A DNA stretch of 64,000 bases from Acanthococcus lagerstroemiae. Its lineage: Eukaryota > Arthropoda > Insecta > Hemiptera > Eriococcidae. Below the pieces are notes generated by a model. That model made no database searches. It was not told the DNA's origin and saw only the letters and a program-made list of their open reading frames with translations. Below are positions 11,793 through 21,160 of the stretch, piece after piece (within the stretch, counting starts at the first letter, position 1; each line of letters begins with the position of its first letter). The stretch covers positions 3,386,321-3,450,320 of the forward strand of contig CM063109.1 of the NCBI GenBank assembly GCA_031841125.1, written 5' to 3'. A program made the translations under genes and the position numbers.

Positions 11793-11913
11793 CACCCCAT
11801 GGTACTTTCCTCCGGTTACATATGCGATACTCGAAAGGGTAGGTACGGTGTCATAGGGACCACTTTGACATGCGTGCATCGCCATACGTCCCACCACACC
11901 ACCCCATGGTACT
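11793..11913 (+). mobile_element. Short LINE-tail retroposon with perfect 14-bp target-site duplication
   Basis: The 93-bp insertion at 11807-11899 (TTCCTCCGGTTACATATGCG ... CATACGTCCCACCACAC) is bounded by CACCCCATGGTACT at 11793-11806 and 11900-11913, with no mismatch. Relative to the 10436 copy it lacks the internal tactcgtagtttccgaggccgggtt portion, so it is a shortened variant. Same sense orientation and same 3' end as the other copies. Given the intact duplications it is probably among the younger insertions. Confidence 0.87.
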
Positions 11914-13335
11914 ACTAGGCCCATCTTCGGACTTGGCGTTTGCATGATCCGTCCGCATAACATCGCAATTTTGGCTTCCGAACTCAATTATAATTCTCGA
12001 TATAGCGAGACCAAGGTCGGATTAATAAAAAAAGAAAAATGATTGAACACCCTCAAATCATGAGGTGAAGAAACTAGAAAATAAACTACGCTCGGATTGA
12101 TTGGTTTGTGATAAATGTTGTTGTTTACTTTTCTGATGTAACTTCTCCCACTCGATTGAAAGAATGTTAACAGATTCTTGTATTCAGTGGGAGAAGTTGG
12201 AGCTGTTTACCAGAAAGCGAGTTCCCGTTCTATTTTTCTTTCGAAAAATCACTTTTTTATGTGTCAGTTAATAAAATCAATTTTAGCCCCCCTAACAATA
12301 GATTTTTGATGCATTCATGAACTTTCTGTGTACTTAGTTCCTTTCCAAAATGTGTGCCTACGTTCAAATAAATCCGTGGGGATGGGAGTGGGGGCTTAAT
12401 CCACAAGAACCTTCCTGGAACGTTTGAAGTGAACGCACGGAAAACACCTGCATCCGAGTCTTGGTTACTTCCTGAGGTCAAGAAATTTGATTCGTTCTTC
12501 TTTTAATAAAATTTAAATTCTGTTATATTTTGAGGAGTAAATTTTCATAATATTCTAATCTAAGTTCAGTCCAATAAATCTAATTTCGGTCCAAGAATTT
12601 TTCTTGCGTTTCATGAGATTCGAAAGACCTAAATTTCGGATACATCTTTACTCAATCAAGTTTACTTCAAAGCTTGTATTGTAATCTGAGATCCTAGAAT
12701 TCCCAGGTGGATAGTAAATTTGATGATGCTAATTTCGAAACCAAAATTATTATTGGAAAATTCTTTTATTTAGGATTCGAATTAGGTAATTTTTCAAATT
12801 TCCAAATTCTTTAAATGAAAAATTCGATGCCTCGAGGACGTTAGTAATTTGGATTGAAGTTTTGGTGATTATTATGGTTCTCTTTGATCTAAACTTATTT
12901 AAAGTTTTGGAAAATCAAAAATTCTCAGTATATTTCAAGAAATTTTAGAAATATTCAAAATGTCTCTCTTAAAAAGTTCACAAAAAACAGGCAGGTATCG
13001 TATTTGAAGGTTTCAGATCTGAATCCAGAACACGAACCCGTAAGCGACGATCTTCCCCAGTCTTACGTCTTTTTGTAAGTTTTAAGTGAGTCTTACGGGG
13101 GTTCGTTTGCTGGGGAGCCCATTTGAGTGCAGAATATACAATTTTTAAAAGCGAATTGCTCACCCCCTCGCGCTAAAAAAAATCAGAAACCCTTACAACT
13201 TTTTACGTACTACGAGCCTGTAGAAAGTTGATTTCAAAGCGATTAAGAAACAGAAAGAATGTATGAAAGTTCTTATTTTTACAAAAACTTTTCGGTATGT
13301 TTAAAGTTTTTGAATTTTATGCGTAATATTTGTGT
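11914..13335. other. Unique AT-rich DNA, no gene seen
   Basis: No frame over 75 codons. The region 12540-12960 is especially AT-rich, with phrases such as 'aatttcgg/aatttg' that recall the array at 14.7 kb but cannot be aligned with it. No repeat boundary found. Confidence 0.35.
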
Positions 13336-14080
13336 TTTGAGGCACTTCTACGGTGTCGCAGCATCACGTAGCCGTGAACTTCTCTCTCTTGCTCTGTTTG
13401 TCGGTTCTGATTCTGAACCGTGTTCGTTATTTACGATCCCAATTTTGCGCCTCACCGAACCGCCACGTCGCGCCCTTACGTTCAAGACGTTAATTTTAAT
13501 CGCAATACGATGTCCTGAAATTAAATTTAGTGCAAATTAGGAAAACGCGTTCGACGAAAATATGAGACGAAAGGTCACAACGTGTGCGACTTTCGTGTTG
13601 TGTTTTCGACGAAGCACGAAGTATTTTATTATACGATACACAGTCGCAGTTTGGTCTCGGTATACGTAAGCAGGCTGTGAGTTCATTCTGAGTCTAGGAC
13701 GCAGATTGGCGCGAGGCCATGCTGAGCCGGCGAGCGCGAACGTGGCACGTCAATCATTTCACGGCGGTGCGATGCGATGACACGTTCACCGTTGTATTGC
13801 CGCCGCCGCCGCCGCCGCGCGTATGTATCTACGATCTGCGTTGACATGCGACAGAGTGTGATGCGGTAAACTGACATGGTAGTAGATGAAGGTCGCTGGA
13901 AGGTTTCCCATTACTCGGCAGAGCATCCACCAAAAGTAGTACCTTGCAGTCTTGGCACGAAGAAGTAGTTTCTTAAGTTTCGCAATTTTCATAATGAGTT
14001 GACGCACGGACAGGTTCATCTCTTTGTTGATCCACAGGCGACATTTTGATTCGCGAATCAGAAATTCCGTATTCAAAATT
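13336..14080. other. CpG-rich segment with a (GCC)n microsatellite
   Basis: High CpG density and no dispersed repeat. It contains a GCC triplet run (13799-13819, tgccgccgccgccgccgccg) that gives poly-Arg or poly-Ala in overlapping minus frames (61-96 codons), none with a recognisable domain. GCC-rich, CpG-rich DNA of this sort is common in promoters and 5' untranslated exons, but no TATA-initiator-ATG arrangement can be defended here. Confidence 0.4.
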
Positions 14081-14182
14081 TACGTAAACATTGTATGACA
14101 ATTCCGGTATGGTCCAGACGAACTAAATTAGAAAAAAGGCGTTTCTGGGAACAACGAGGCGCAAAATTACCAATTCCTACTT

Positions 14183-14296
14183 GAGGTCATGTCAGGTTAT
14201 ATGAGGTCGTTTTCCAGATCATTTCAGGTCATGTCAAATCACGAAAGGTTATGTCAGGTCATGATACGTCATACGAGATCGTGTGAGGTCCTGTCT
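14183..14296 (+). repeat. 10-bp minisatellite, unit near ATGTCAGGTC
   Basis: About eleven units of ten bases: GAGGTCATGT, CAGGTTATAT, GAGGTCGTTT and so on. From about 14211 to 14290 the (C/G)A(G/A)(G/A)TC core recurs at exactly 10-base steps for eight units (CAGATC, CAGGTC, CAAATC, AAGGTT, CAGGTC, TACGTC, GAGATC, GAGGTC), with one 12-base step before them. No frame function. Confidence 0.85.
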
Positions 14297-14689
14297 CTGA
14301 GTTAGTTCATGACAAAGTAGGGGTAGTTGTTAATTTTTTTTAGATTTTAGCTCCCATAAAAATAAATGGTACATTCGAGAGTAAAAACTTGTCCTATTGA
14401 AAAGAAAAATAAATGCTATTTTCCTTCGAAACAGCTTACAAGTACAGTATTTCTCCTTGTAATGCGCCTCGAAAAATTTGTTCATAACACAAGGATAAAT
14501 TTAACAGGTTGTTTCATCGAAAAAAGAAAAACAAATCATGTAGAGAGTGCACGGAAATTGGGCAGCTCACGTTAATTGCTGAAATTACAACCATCATTTA
14601 ATGTACTTAATGTTCTACAGAGTATTTCACAAATTTGTCCGTCTTTTCCCTTTTGGACGGCAGGTCAGATCTTTACCGGACACAAATGG
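14297..14689. other. Short unique stretch
   Basis: AT-rich with a 69-codon frame (14366-14575) of no recognisable type. No repeats seen. Confidence 0.3.
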
Positions 14690-15955
14690 ATCTTCAAGTG
14701 AGAAGTTCTCGTATTTCTTCATGTGAAAAAATTTTCTCTCTTTAAGAATGGAAACTCCAACCACCGAGTAAGAAATCTTAGATGGAGAGTACCAAATAAC
14801 ATCGAAATAGGGGTTCTCTCGGTCACGTATTTCGAATATCGCATCAGATTTGGACCTAAAAATCCAAATTTTTGACCCAACATGGGCAAAATTCAATTGA
14901 CTCGAAAATTTGAACAGAGCATCAAAACAGGGGTTTCTTGAATCGCTGATTCAGATTATCTCATCCGATTTTTGATATGGTCTTCATTCGGATCCAAAAA
15001 TCAACATTTTAGACTCAAAATGGGTAAAATTAAATTAGCTTTATAATTTCAACCAAGTATCAAAATAAGACTGTTTTAAATCTCTAAGAATATCGCGTCA
15101 AAGTTTTAATCCATCCTTGATTTGGGCTCAACCATTCAAATTTTGGACCCAAAATGGGCTAAATTAAATCATTCGAAAAGGAGGTTTTTGAGTCGTTGAT
15201 TCCAAATATTGCATTAATTTTTCGATTCAGGCCCCGACTTGGGTTCATAAATCTAATTTTGGATCGAAAATGGACCGAAATTGAATTCCTTGAAAAACTG
15301 AAGAAATTATAGATTCTTTTGAGGAACAGGGAGTGATTGAATTTGACTGTCGCAGTATGCTTCTGATGTGGTTCCGATATGGACTAGAAATTCACAAATT
15401 CAATATGTTCCCTATTATAGCGAGAAAATTGACTTGTATTGAAAAAGTAAACAAAGTATCGAAATTAGATTTTTTAAATTAGATTTTCCAGTTCCTGATA
15501 TCAAATATCGCATTATACTATTGATTCGACTCCAATTTTAGCCGAAAATTTATAATTTTGAAATTGAATGGCCAGCTCAAAAAATTGAATAAATAATCGT
15601 AATTTTTTTCTTCTGGGATTTCGAATATCGCATCAAAATTTTGATCTGGCTCCAATTTAGGCTCAATAATTTCCAATTTCAGACCGAAAAAAGGGTTAAA
15701 TTGACTCGAAGAATCAAATAAACTATCAAAATAGGTATTTTTTGTCACCTTTTTCGAATATTGCATCAAATTATTGATCTGATTCGGATTTGGCCCCAAA
15801 ATCCCATAATTGAGTTGATTTGAAAATGCGAACAAATTATTAAGAGTTTTTTTTTTGGGGGGGGGGGCGCTGATTTTGAATTTGGCATTATATTTCTGAT
15901 CCGACTACGATTTGGTTTTCAAAAATCAAGCATAGTCTAAAATAAAATTTTTTTT
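14690..15955 (+). repeat. Decayed tandem array, unit about 110-150 bp (array copy 1)
   Basis: About nine diverged units. Each has, in order: a variant of 'tcg(c)tgatttCGAATATCGCATCA', 'gatttggnccnaaaaatcnaa', 'ttttgGACCCAAAATGGGC', 'aaattaaattgACTCGAAAA', and 'tgaacaaagtatcaaaatagggttt'. Clear unit cores lie near 14835, 14945, 15075, 15190, 15500, 15625, 15765 and 15880. The last unit carries a T10G11 junction (15847-15867). The array is homologous to 27800-28330 and, inverted, to 16590-16920. The 105-codon minus frame at 15518-15835 is repeat sequence, not a gene. Confidence 0.82.
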
Positions 15956-16225
15956 CTAAGGAGAGAAAATTTTTTCTCCAAAAGAAAACAACACAAAACA
16001 AACAGGACTTCTCTCTCGAAATTTCTTTTTTACTCCTCGTTGATTCTACTTTGTGTTGTGAGAAAAAAATGAAGCGAATCCCCTTCGTTTACACTCTATA
16101 CTGTTCTGCACTATGAGCATGCATATGAAATTGCATACTCGATTCCCCGTAAATACGTCATGTAGCTCAACAATCGGTAGCGTAATAAGTTAAATTACTT
16201 CAGGCACTAATAAGTGGTCATGATT
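15956..16225 (+). repeat. Conserved block downstream of the array (composite repeat copy 1)
   Basis: This block aligns with 28965-29215. Shared features are a GAGAAGAAAA/GGAGAGAAAA start, TTTCTTTTTTACTCCTCG, TGAAGCGAATC(C/G)CCTTC, TTTACAC(T/C)CT(A/G)TA(C/T)TGTTC, CCCCGTAAATACGTCAT and AGCTCAACAATC(G/A)GTAGCG. Because the array plus this block occurs twice in the same order, the whole of 14690-16225 is a composite repeat of at least 1.5 kb, possibly one unclassified transposon. No protein frame found in it. Confidence 0.8.
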
Positions 16226-16589
16226 TCGTTTTATTATTTCTCATTTTTTATTATTTGTTTAATCTTGTGTCCTCGAGTAGCGTAGGCTAAATGTTTGTGA
16301 TTTTCCATGTTCGATCTTATCGTCTTAATTTTTGATTTTGTGAGTTTTATGTTTCTTGTTATTTTTCTTGAAAATTCAGTTTTGCTCTGAGAATATCTGA
16401 CTTTGTGATAATAAAAGGAAGGACAAAATCGTGATGCACCCCGTATGTTTTCATAAGCGAAGTTGACCTGTGAACACCTCCTTTACGATTTTTCCCAACT
16501 TACCAGTTACATTCGCTGGGTAAACTTGATCCCTTCTTTTAAGATAACATTTGAATTGTAGGAGCCCACATTTGCAAGGTTGGTCAGTA

Positions 16590-16920
16590 TTTTAATTTTG
16601 GGGAGAATGTTGAGTGTGTTTCAGATCGGGGCCCAGATAAAAAATCTGATGCGATATTTGAAATCAGCGTCTCCCCCCCCCCCAAAAAAAAAATCGGTAA
16701 TTTAATTTTTCAAATAAAATTAATTTCAAATATTCTTTGGTCTGAGACTTGACCCTTTGGGCCTAAATCAGGACTAGATCAAACATTTGATGCGATATTT
16801 GAGATATTTGAAATCAACATCCAAGGAACCAATATTTTGATTTTTCTTTTTAGTACCTTTCTATCTAGATTCCACAATTGGTGGTACGTTCTAGTACAAG
16901 AAAAATTCCAATTTTGTTTT
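16590..16920 (-). repeat. Inverted fragment of the same array, with C11A10
   Basis: Its reverse complement matches the array: it starts with CGTACCACCAATTGTGGAAT (compare cgtaccaccaactaaggaat near 27789), continues with rep core AAATATCGCATCA twice, and contains the T10G11 junction (as C11A10 at 16673-16693) directly before GACGCTGATTTCAAATATCG. It therefore faces copy 1 in opposite orientation about 0.8 kb away. Confidence 0.82.
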
Positions 16921-17145
16921 TAAAAAATGTGAAAAGCCCCCCACGAACCGATATGAAGACTGGGACCGAAACAACCTGAGAAATGAGATCCCGGATTCAG
17001 AAAACCCTAATTTGACATATTTGACAAATAACACTTCTTAGGTTCAACCCTCTTTTGACCGTTTTGGTTTGGGAACGGGCAAACAATAATCTCAGAAATG
17101 AATTCAATGCACCTAGAAATCATGATACCCAATTTTTATTTATTT
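16921..17145. repeat. Short tandem pair
   Basis: GACTGGGACCGAAACAACCT-gagaaatgag (near 16960) and gtttgggaacgggcaaacaataatctcagaaatgaattc (near 17066) are diverged copies about 105 bp apart, each followed by a (c/g)a(t/g)aaa/ccc tail. Only two units are visible. Confidence 0.45.
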
Positions 17146-17515
17146 TTACACATTTTTATATCCTTGCCATGAACTATAAAGATGAAACTTCACTTTTTAC
17201 CAAAATTCAAAACGGGACAATAACCTTGAAAAATGTTTTCATAAAAATTGGGTCAGTTGACAATCTTTTGGGTCAACCAATATTTTTGGTTAAACTCGAT
17301 TTTTCGTGTTTTTTTTTTTTAAAGCAAAATGGAAATTTTTCTTATGGGAAATTCTTTATAAAATTCACCCCAGGTGCGCAACCTCTAAAAAATTTGGCTC
17401 GTCGTTTTTACTCTCACTAGAACAAAATAAGCCCTTGGGAGCGTTACATTTTGAAAAACACTTTTTTTTTTGGATTACCCTACCGAGCTTTCTTCTTGCA
17501 AAAAAGCCACTGCTT
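17146..17515 (+). repeat. Dispersed repeat, copy 1 (partner at 62695-63075)
   Basis: It aligns in the same orientation with 62695-63075. Shared anchors are GCCATGAACTATAA, TTCACTTTTTACC(A/G)AAATTCAA, TTTTCATAAAA, AAACTCGATTTT, CCA(G)GGTG(C/T)GCAACC, and AAGCCCTTG(G/A)(G/A)AGCG. A 121-codon plus frame covers most of it, but the partner copy does not keep the frame open, so it is not a gene. Class unknown. Confidence 0.8.
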
Positions 17516-18100
17516 TCTGATTTTATGGAGATATTATCATGTTCTCCAACTAATTATAAGCTACTATTTGTAATTACTGTTTCACGCCGGGGGAAAAATT
17601 GTCATAGTTAAATTGCAACAACTAACTTTCAGTTGTTTGTTTTGTAAAGCTTTAGGCTGGTTTGGAAGCCAAATTTTCAGCTATTTCCCTTAATCTGAGA
17701 TAAAAAAATCTACAATAATGCCTGAGGATGCAATCAATAAAAATCGTCCTACTGATGTCAGATCATGTAAGATTGTCATGTGAGCCTTTGCAATATGAAG
17801 TTTATTTCCCGGGTTTTGACGGCTGTTTAATTATTGGTGATATGCGTGACTCAATTTGAAAGCAGGATGATTTGTGGGTTGATGGAGGCAAAATACGGAC
17901 GATGGGATGTCAAATATATTGAATTTTCAATGTCACTGATGTAGTTTGTGTAGTTGTTACTCCGAACTCGGGTGAAAATTAGAATAATACAATTTTCGAA
18001 TTGATGAGGCTTGCAGTGTGTACTATAAACTACTAAAATGTAATCCACTAGTGTACTCGTACAATCCGAAAATGTCAAAATAGCCCCCTTAAAACTAAAT
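17516..18100. other. Unique AT-rich stretch
   Basis: Nothing recognised. The largest frame is 75 codons (minus) without a domain. Confidence 0.3.
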
Positions 18101-19260
18101 TTTACGAATCGAATCCCTGATTATGTGTAACTGCTTCCGCGGGAGTCAGTTCAGCTGCACCAATGAGAAACACGTAGCTTTTTACTTTCTTTTATTTCTA
18201 TTAAGTTTCAAAAATGATGGAAACGCACACAGGTAACAAGAAACCGATGAATTGCTACGATCTTGTTAACGTCGAATTCGTTTCAGTTTGATAAATGCAA
18301 ATTCCGAGTGTAGCCTCAGATAAAGGAAGAAGAGACAAAGGATCGGAAAAAGAAGCCCGATGACAAAAGCTCGATGTGAAAACTAAAAAAGAGGAGACGA
18401 TAAATAACAAAGATGCGAAGGGAATGCTAATGACACATGTACGTCGATTTAACGATATTAGCCCTTTGCCCATTCTTCTCTTTTTTTTCTTTTCTTCTTT
18501 TTTATCTACCTCTTCCTGTTTTGCTTTTTTCGAGACACCAATATTCTTCGATAGTCAGATGTTCACGGCGAAAAATTACTCCAGATAAGCGAACGATTGG
18601 AAATTTTGGAACCAAGTTGAGCTGAATGACGTGGTATCAACGAGCGTCATTAGAATGCTCACTGGCTTGTGGAAAAATACTTCCAGCAAAAGAATGCGTC
18701 GACGTGTTTCGTATACATGTGACATGTTGGCATGTTGACGTCTACATTTTACGCTACGTAGTATACAGTAAACAGCAAACGGCCCTGCTATAGCCACATC
18801 CGTATGTACGCTGTATTCTTGTCCTTTGAATAGAGCACTTTGAAAGGCGCGAGCGATAACGGCGATAATGGTCAGACATTGCGAACAGCGAGCCACGCAA
18901 CTTTCTTCTGCACCCTCATTGTGTCGCCCAGTACATATTTTAATAAATTACGATTCTCGGAGTAAAGAAGAAATTTCTTTTAGCTTGTTTGAAACAGTAA
19001 ACACGCTCAAGAGTCAAGTAGCGAATATTACGCGTGTCGATAATCTGTTTATTTGGTTTATTGGAAGCTCCGAAAGCTCTGTTTCCGTGTGGCATCGGTG
19101 ATGTCGACATTTGTTTGAGAGTAAAAGTGAAGAACTGTTAACGTCCGAAACTATGCCGGCTTAATACGAGTGCAAATTGTGTCAAAATATGGAAAAGTTA
19201 TATTGAAAGACTGACAGAACTCGAAGTATCGCGAATCTGAGATAAACGAAACCGTAGTGA
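18101..19260. other. CpG-richer unique segment
   Basis: No dispersed repeats. Overlapping frames of 62-106 codons on both strands at 18255-19101 have no recognisable domains. A pyrimidine tract (18468-18520) lies inside. Confidence 0.35.
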
Positions 19261-20300
19261 AAAGTTGAAAAAAGAAATCACAATTGGAAAACTGTAAATT
19301 CAGTTCACTATTTATCTTTTGAGTCTAGACGAATAGATTGAGATGAATTGTTGAGAGCAGTGCCTTAACTTGGAAACTGAGTTCCGCTTTCCGCAGCTAA
19401 GTTTTGCGATGATTCAAACTCCTTATTTCATTTTTTTTTGTCTTGTCCCAAAAATGTTTTGATGACATTCAAACGTGTGAAATATTTTTTCAAACACTAA
19501 TTGTTCCCTTACGAGATTTTTCCTAAACTGTTCCCTGCACTATTTCAAATCTACTTTAGAAATGCCATGAACGGGGAGGGGGAGAAGGAATGATAAAACT
19601 AACCCTGCTAAGCTATACCTGTAACACAGTCCTTAAGAAGAGAAAAATAGTTCCTTTTTTCTCATTTCACTGAATCTTCCGAACAGAAAGGATCAAAACT
19701 TTATATTCAACCGATTTATGCATTTACATATGCAATTGTGTCCTTGTATTTCAATATTTTGGTATGTGACTGTGATGCTGCCTGCCTTCCAGTTCTTTAT
19801 ATTCCGTCCGTTTATCTGTTCATCTTCTCTTTATGTCTGTCTCTCCTTCCGTCCGTCGCCTGTTCCTCTAATTACATATTCTCCTTTCTCTTTCCTAAGA
19901 ACTAATGAATGCTGAACATTTTTTAACGCCCCTCTGTATCATGGGAAGAATAAAGAATAAAAGGAGTTTTCTGAAACTAAAATCAATGAAAGAAAATCAC
20001 ATTTGAAAGAAGGGTGAAAACAGATAACAGAACTTTTATTATATGCACTAAATCAAAAGAATAAGATCATTGCGAGGAAATTGTTTTTTGCGAACGGAAG
20101 GTCATTTGCGAAAATTACGTTTGCAGAACGAAAATCATTGGAATGTTTTTGCCTGGTGCTTCAGAGGTATTTTCTTGAAGTCAAGTTCTATGGTGGTAAG
20201 ATGAAAGTGCCAGTCTCCTCTTTTCTCAATGCCAAGTCGATTTCTCTGTTTAGTGATTAGATCTGTCAACCATACAAACGAAATTTACGAAATCACTGCG
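19261..20300. other. Unique AT-rich stretch
   Basis: No repeat boundaries. C/T-rich 19780-19900 gives a low-complexity 65-codon frame. Confidence 0.3.
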
Positions 20301-20420
20301 TGCACTGTACACAATGATTTCATTTATATGTAACCCCATCCTGAGTTATGGGGTTAGGGTTTCAATCATCTCTGCTGCTACTCTGGGAGTTGGTTATGTA
20401 CAAACGAAATAATTATAATA
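20301..20420 (+). repeat. Left half of an old tandem-repeat unit split by a TIR element
   Basis: It contains GTTATGTACAAACGAAATAA just before the element. Together with 21001-21110 it reproduces the unit type of the 39140-39700 array (tanAAACGAAAT(g/a)A ... AAATCAGAAGTGG ... AC(T)CC ... AAAATAACTGG). Confidence 0.65.
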
Positions 20421-20456
20421 GTGGCAGTTTCTATAAAAAGGGGTAACTTTGTCGAT
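20421..20456 (+). repeat. Left terminal inverted repeat of TIR element copy 1
   Basis: 36 bases, fully complementary to 20965-21000. Confidence 0.95.
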
Positions 20457-20964
20457 CGATCAAAGTCTCAGAAAACGCGAAAAAAGAAAAACAAAATTTT
20501 TGGCCGAAAAAATCATTCTTGAGATTTCTATTGAAAAAACATCGCAATAACGAAGAGACTAAATTTACGCGCCTGAGAGAGAAGAGTGAGAGAGAGAGAA
20601 AGAGAATTATGAAAGAGAATGAAAAAAGAATGCGAATTCGTGGTTTTTCGGAGCTCACGAATAAATCCGATGTTCTGAATTGTTACCACGCAGAAGAGCG
20701 AGAAATTACCTTTCCAACAAGCCTTCGTCGAGGCTGGTAACGTGATTCCGCAGCGAGTTAGGGCCGCTTGACGGAGTGGGAGAAAAAAGTGCGTCTAACT
20801 TTAAACGCGTTTTTCCCAAAAACGTGTTTTCGCGCGTTCTCATTACACTCATCTTTGACCGTGTGTATCTCCGGAACAAAAAACACTACATATCTCGCCT
20901 ATAGCTCGTTGGAATGGGCATTCATTCCTCTATTACGTATTGTCGGTAACTCAAAATTCGTCGA

Positions 20965-21000
20965 ATCGACAAAGTTACCCCTTTTTATAGAAACTGCCAC
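20965..21000 (-). repeat. Right terminal inverted repeat of TIR element copy 1
   Basis: 36 bases, fully complementary to 20421-20456. Confidence 0.95.
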
Positions 21001-21160
21001 ATTATATACAGGCGTGTGCAAAAGAAATACAAATAAATACGTTTCCGAAATCAGAAGTGGACGTATACAATTTCACCACGCCCTCCGAACGATGTTTTAG
21101 AATAACTGGAAAATGGGTTTTATACAAACGAAATATTTGAGTTTATAAATATGTGCTAAC
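21001..21160 (+). repeat. Right part of the interrupted tandem-repeat unit
   Basis: AAATCAGAAGTGG, ATTTCACCACGCCCTCC and TTTTAGAATAACTGG parallel AAATCAGAAGTGGG, ATTTCGCCGCACTCC and TCTAAAATAACTGG at 39500-39560. A next partial unit (ttatacaaacgaaatatttg) follows at 21119. Confidence 0.65.

Larger units (their letters stand above)
20421..21000. mobile_element. Non-autonomous DNA transposon with perfect 36-bp TIRs (TIR element copy 1)
   Basis: A 580-bp element. The left end (20421-20456) begins GTGGCAGTTTCTATAAAAAG and continues gggtaactttgtcgat; the right end (20965-21000) is its exact reverse complement. The interior has a purine-rich patch (gagagagaaagagaatta), GGTTTTTCGGAGCTCAC, CCTTCGTCGAGGCTGGTAAC and GAATGGGCATTCATTCC. 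No transposase frame; frames of 73-110 codons inside are not recognisable. A second copy with the same ends lies at 48427-49018. No convincing target-site duplication is visible (flanks aattataata and attatataca). Superfamily not assigned. Confidence 0.92.

Noticed and set aside
13683..14076. Poly-Arg or poly-Ala proteins on the minus strand
   Set aside because: Produced by a GCC microsatellite read in two frames.
15518..15835. 105-codon minus-strand frame
   Set aside because: It lies wholly in a decayed tandem array; repeated protein phrases reflect the DNA units.
20519..21100. Proteins inside the TIR element (K/E-rich 73 codons, 110 codons)
   Set aside because: The frames are broken in the sister copy at 48427-49018 and the second one runs past the element's end.
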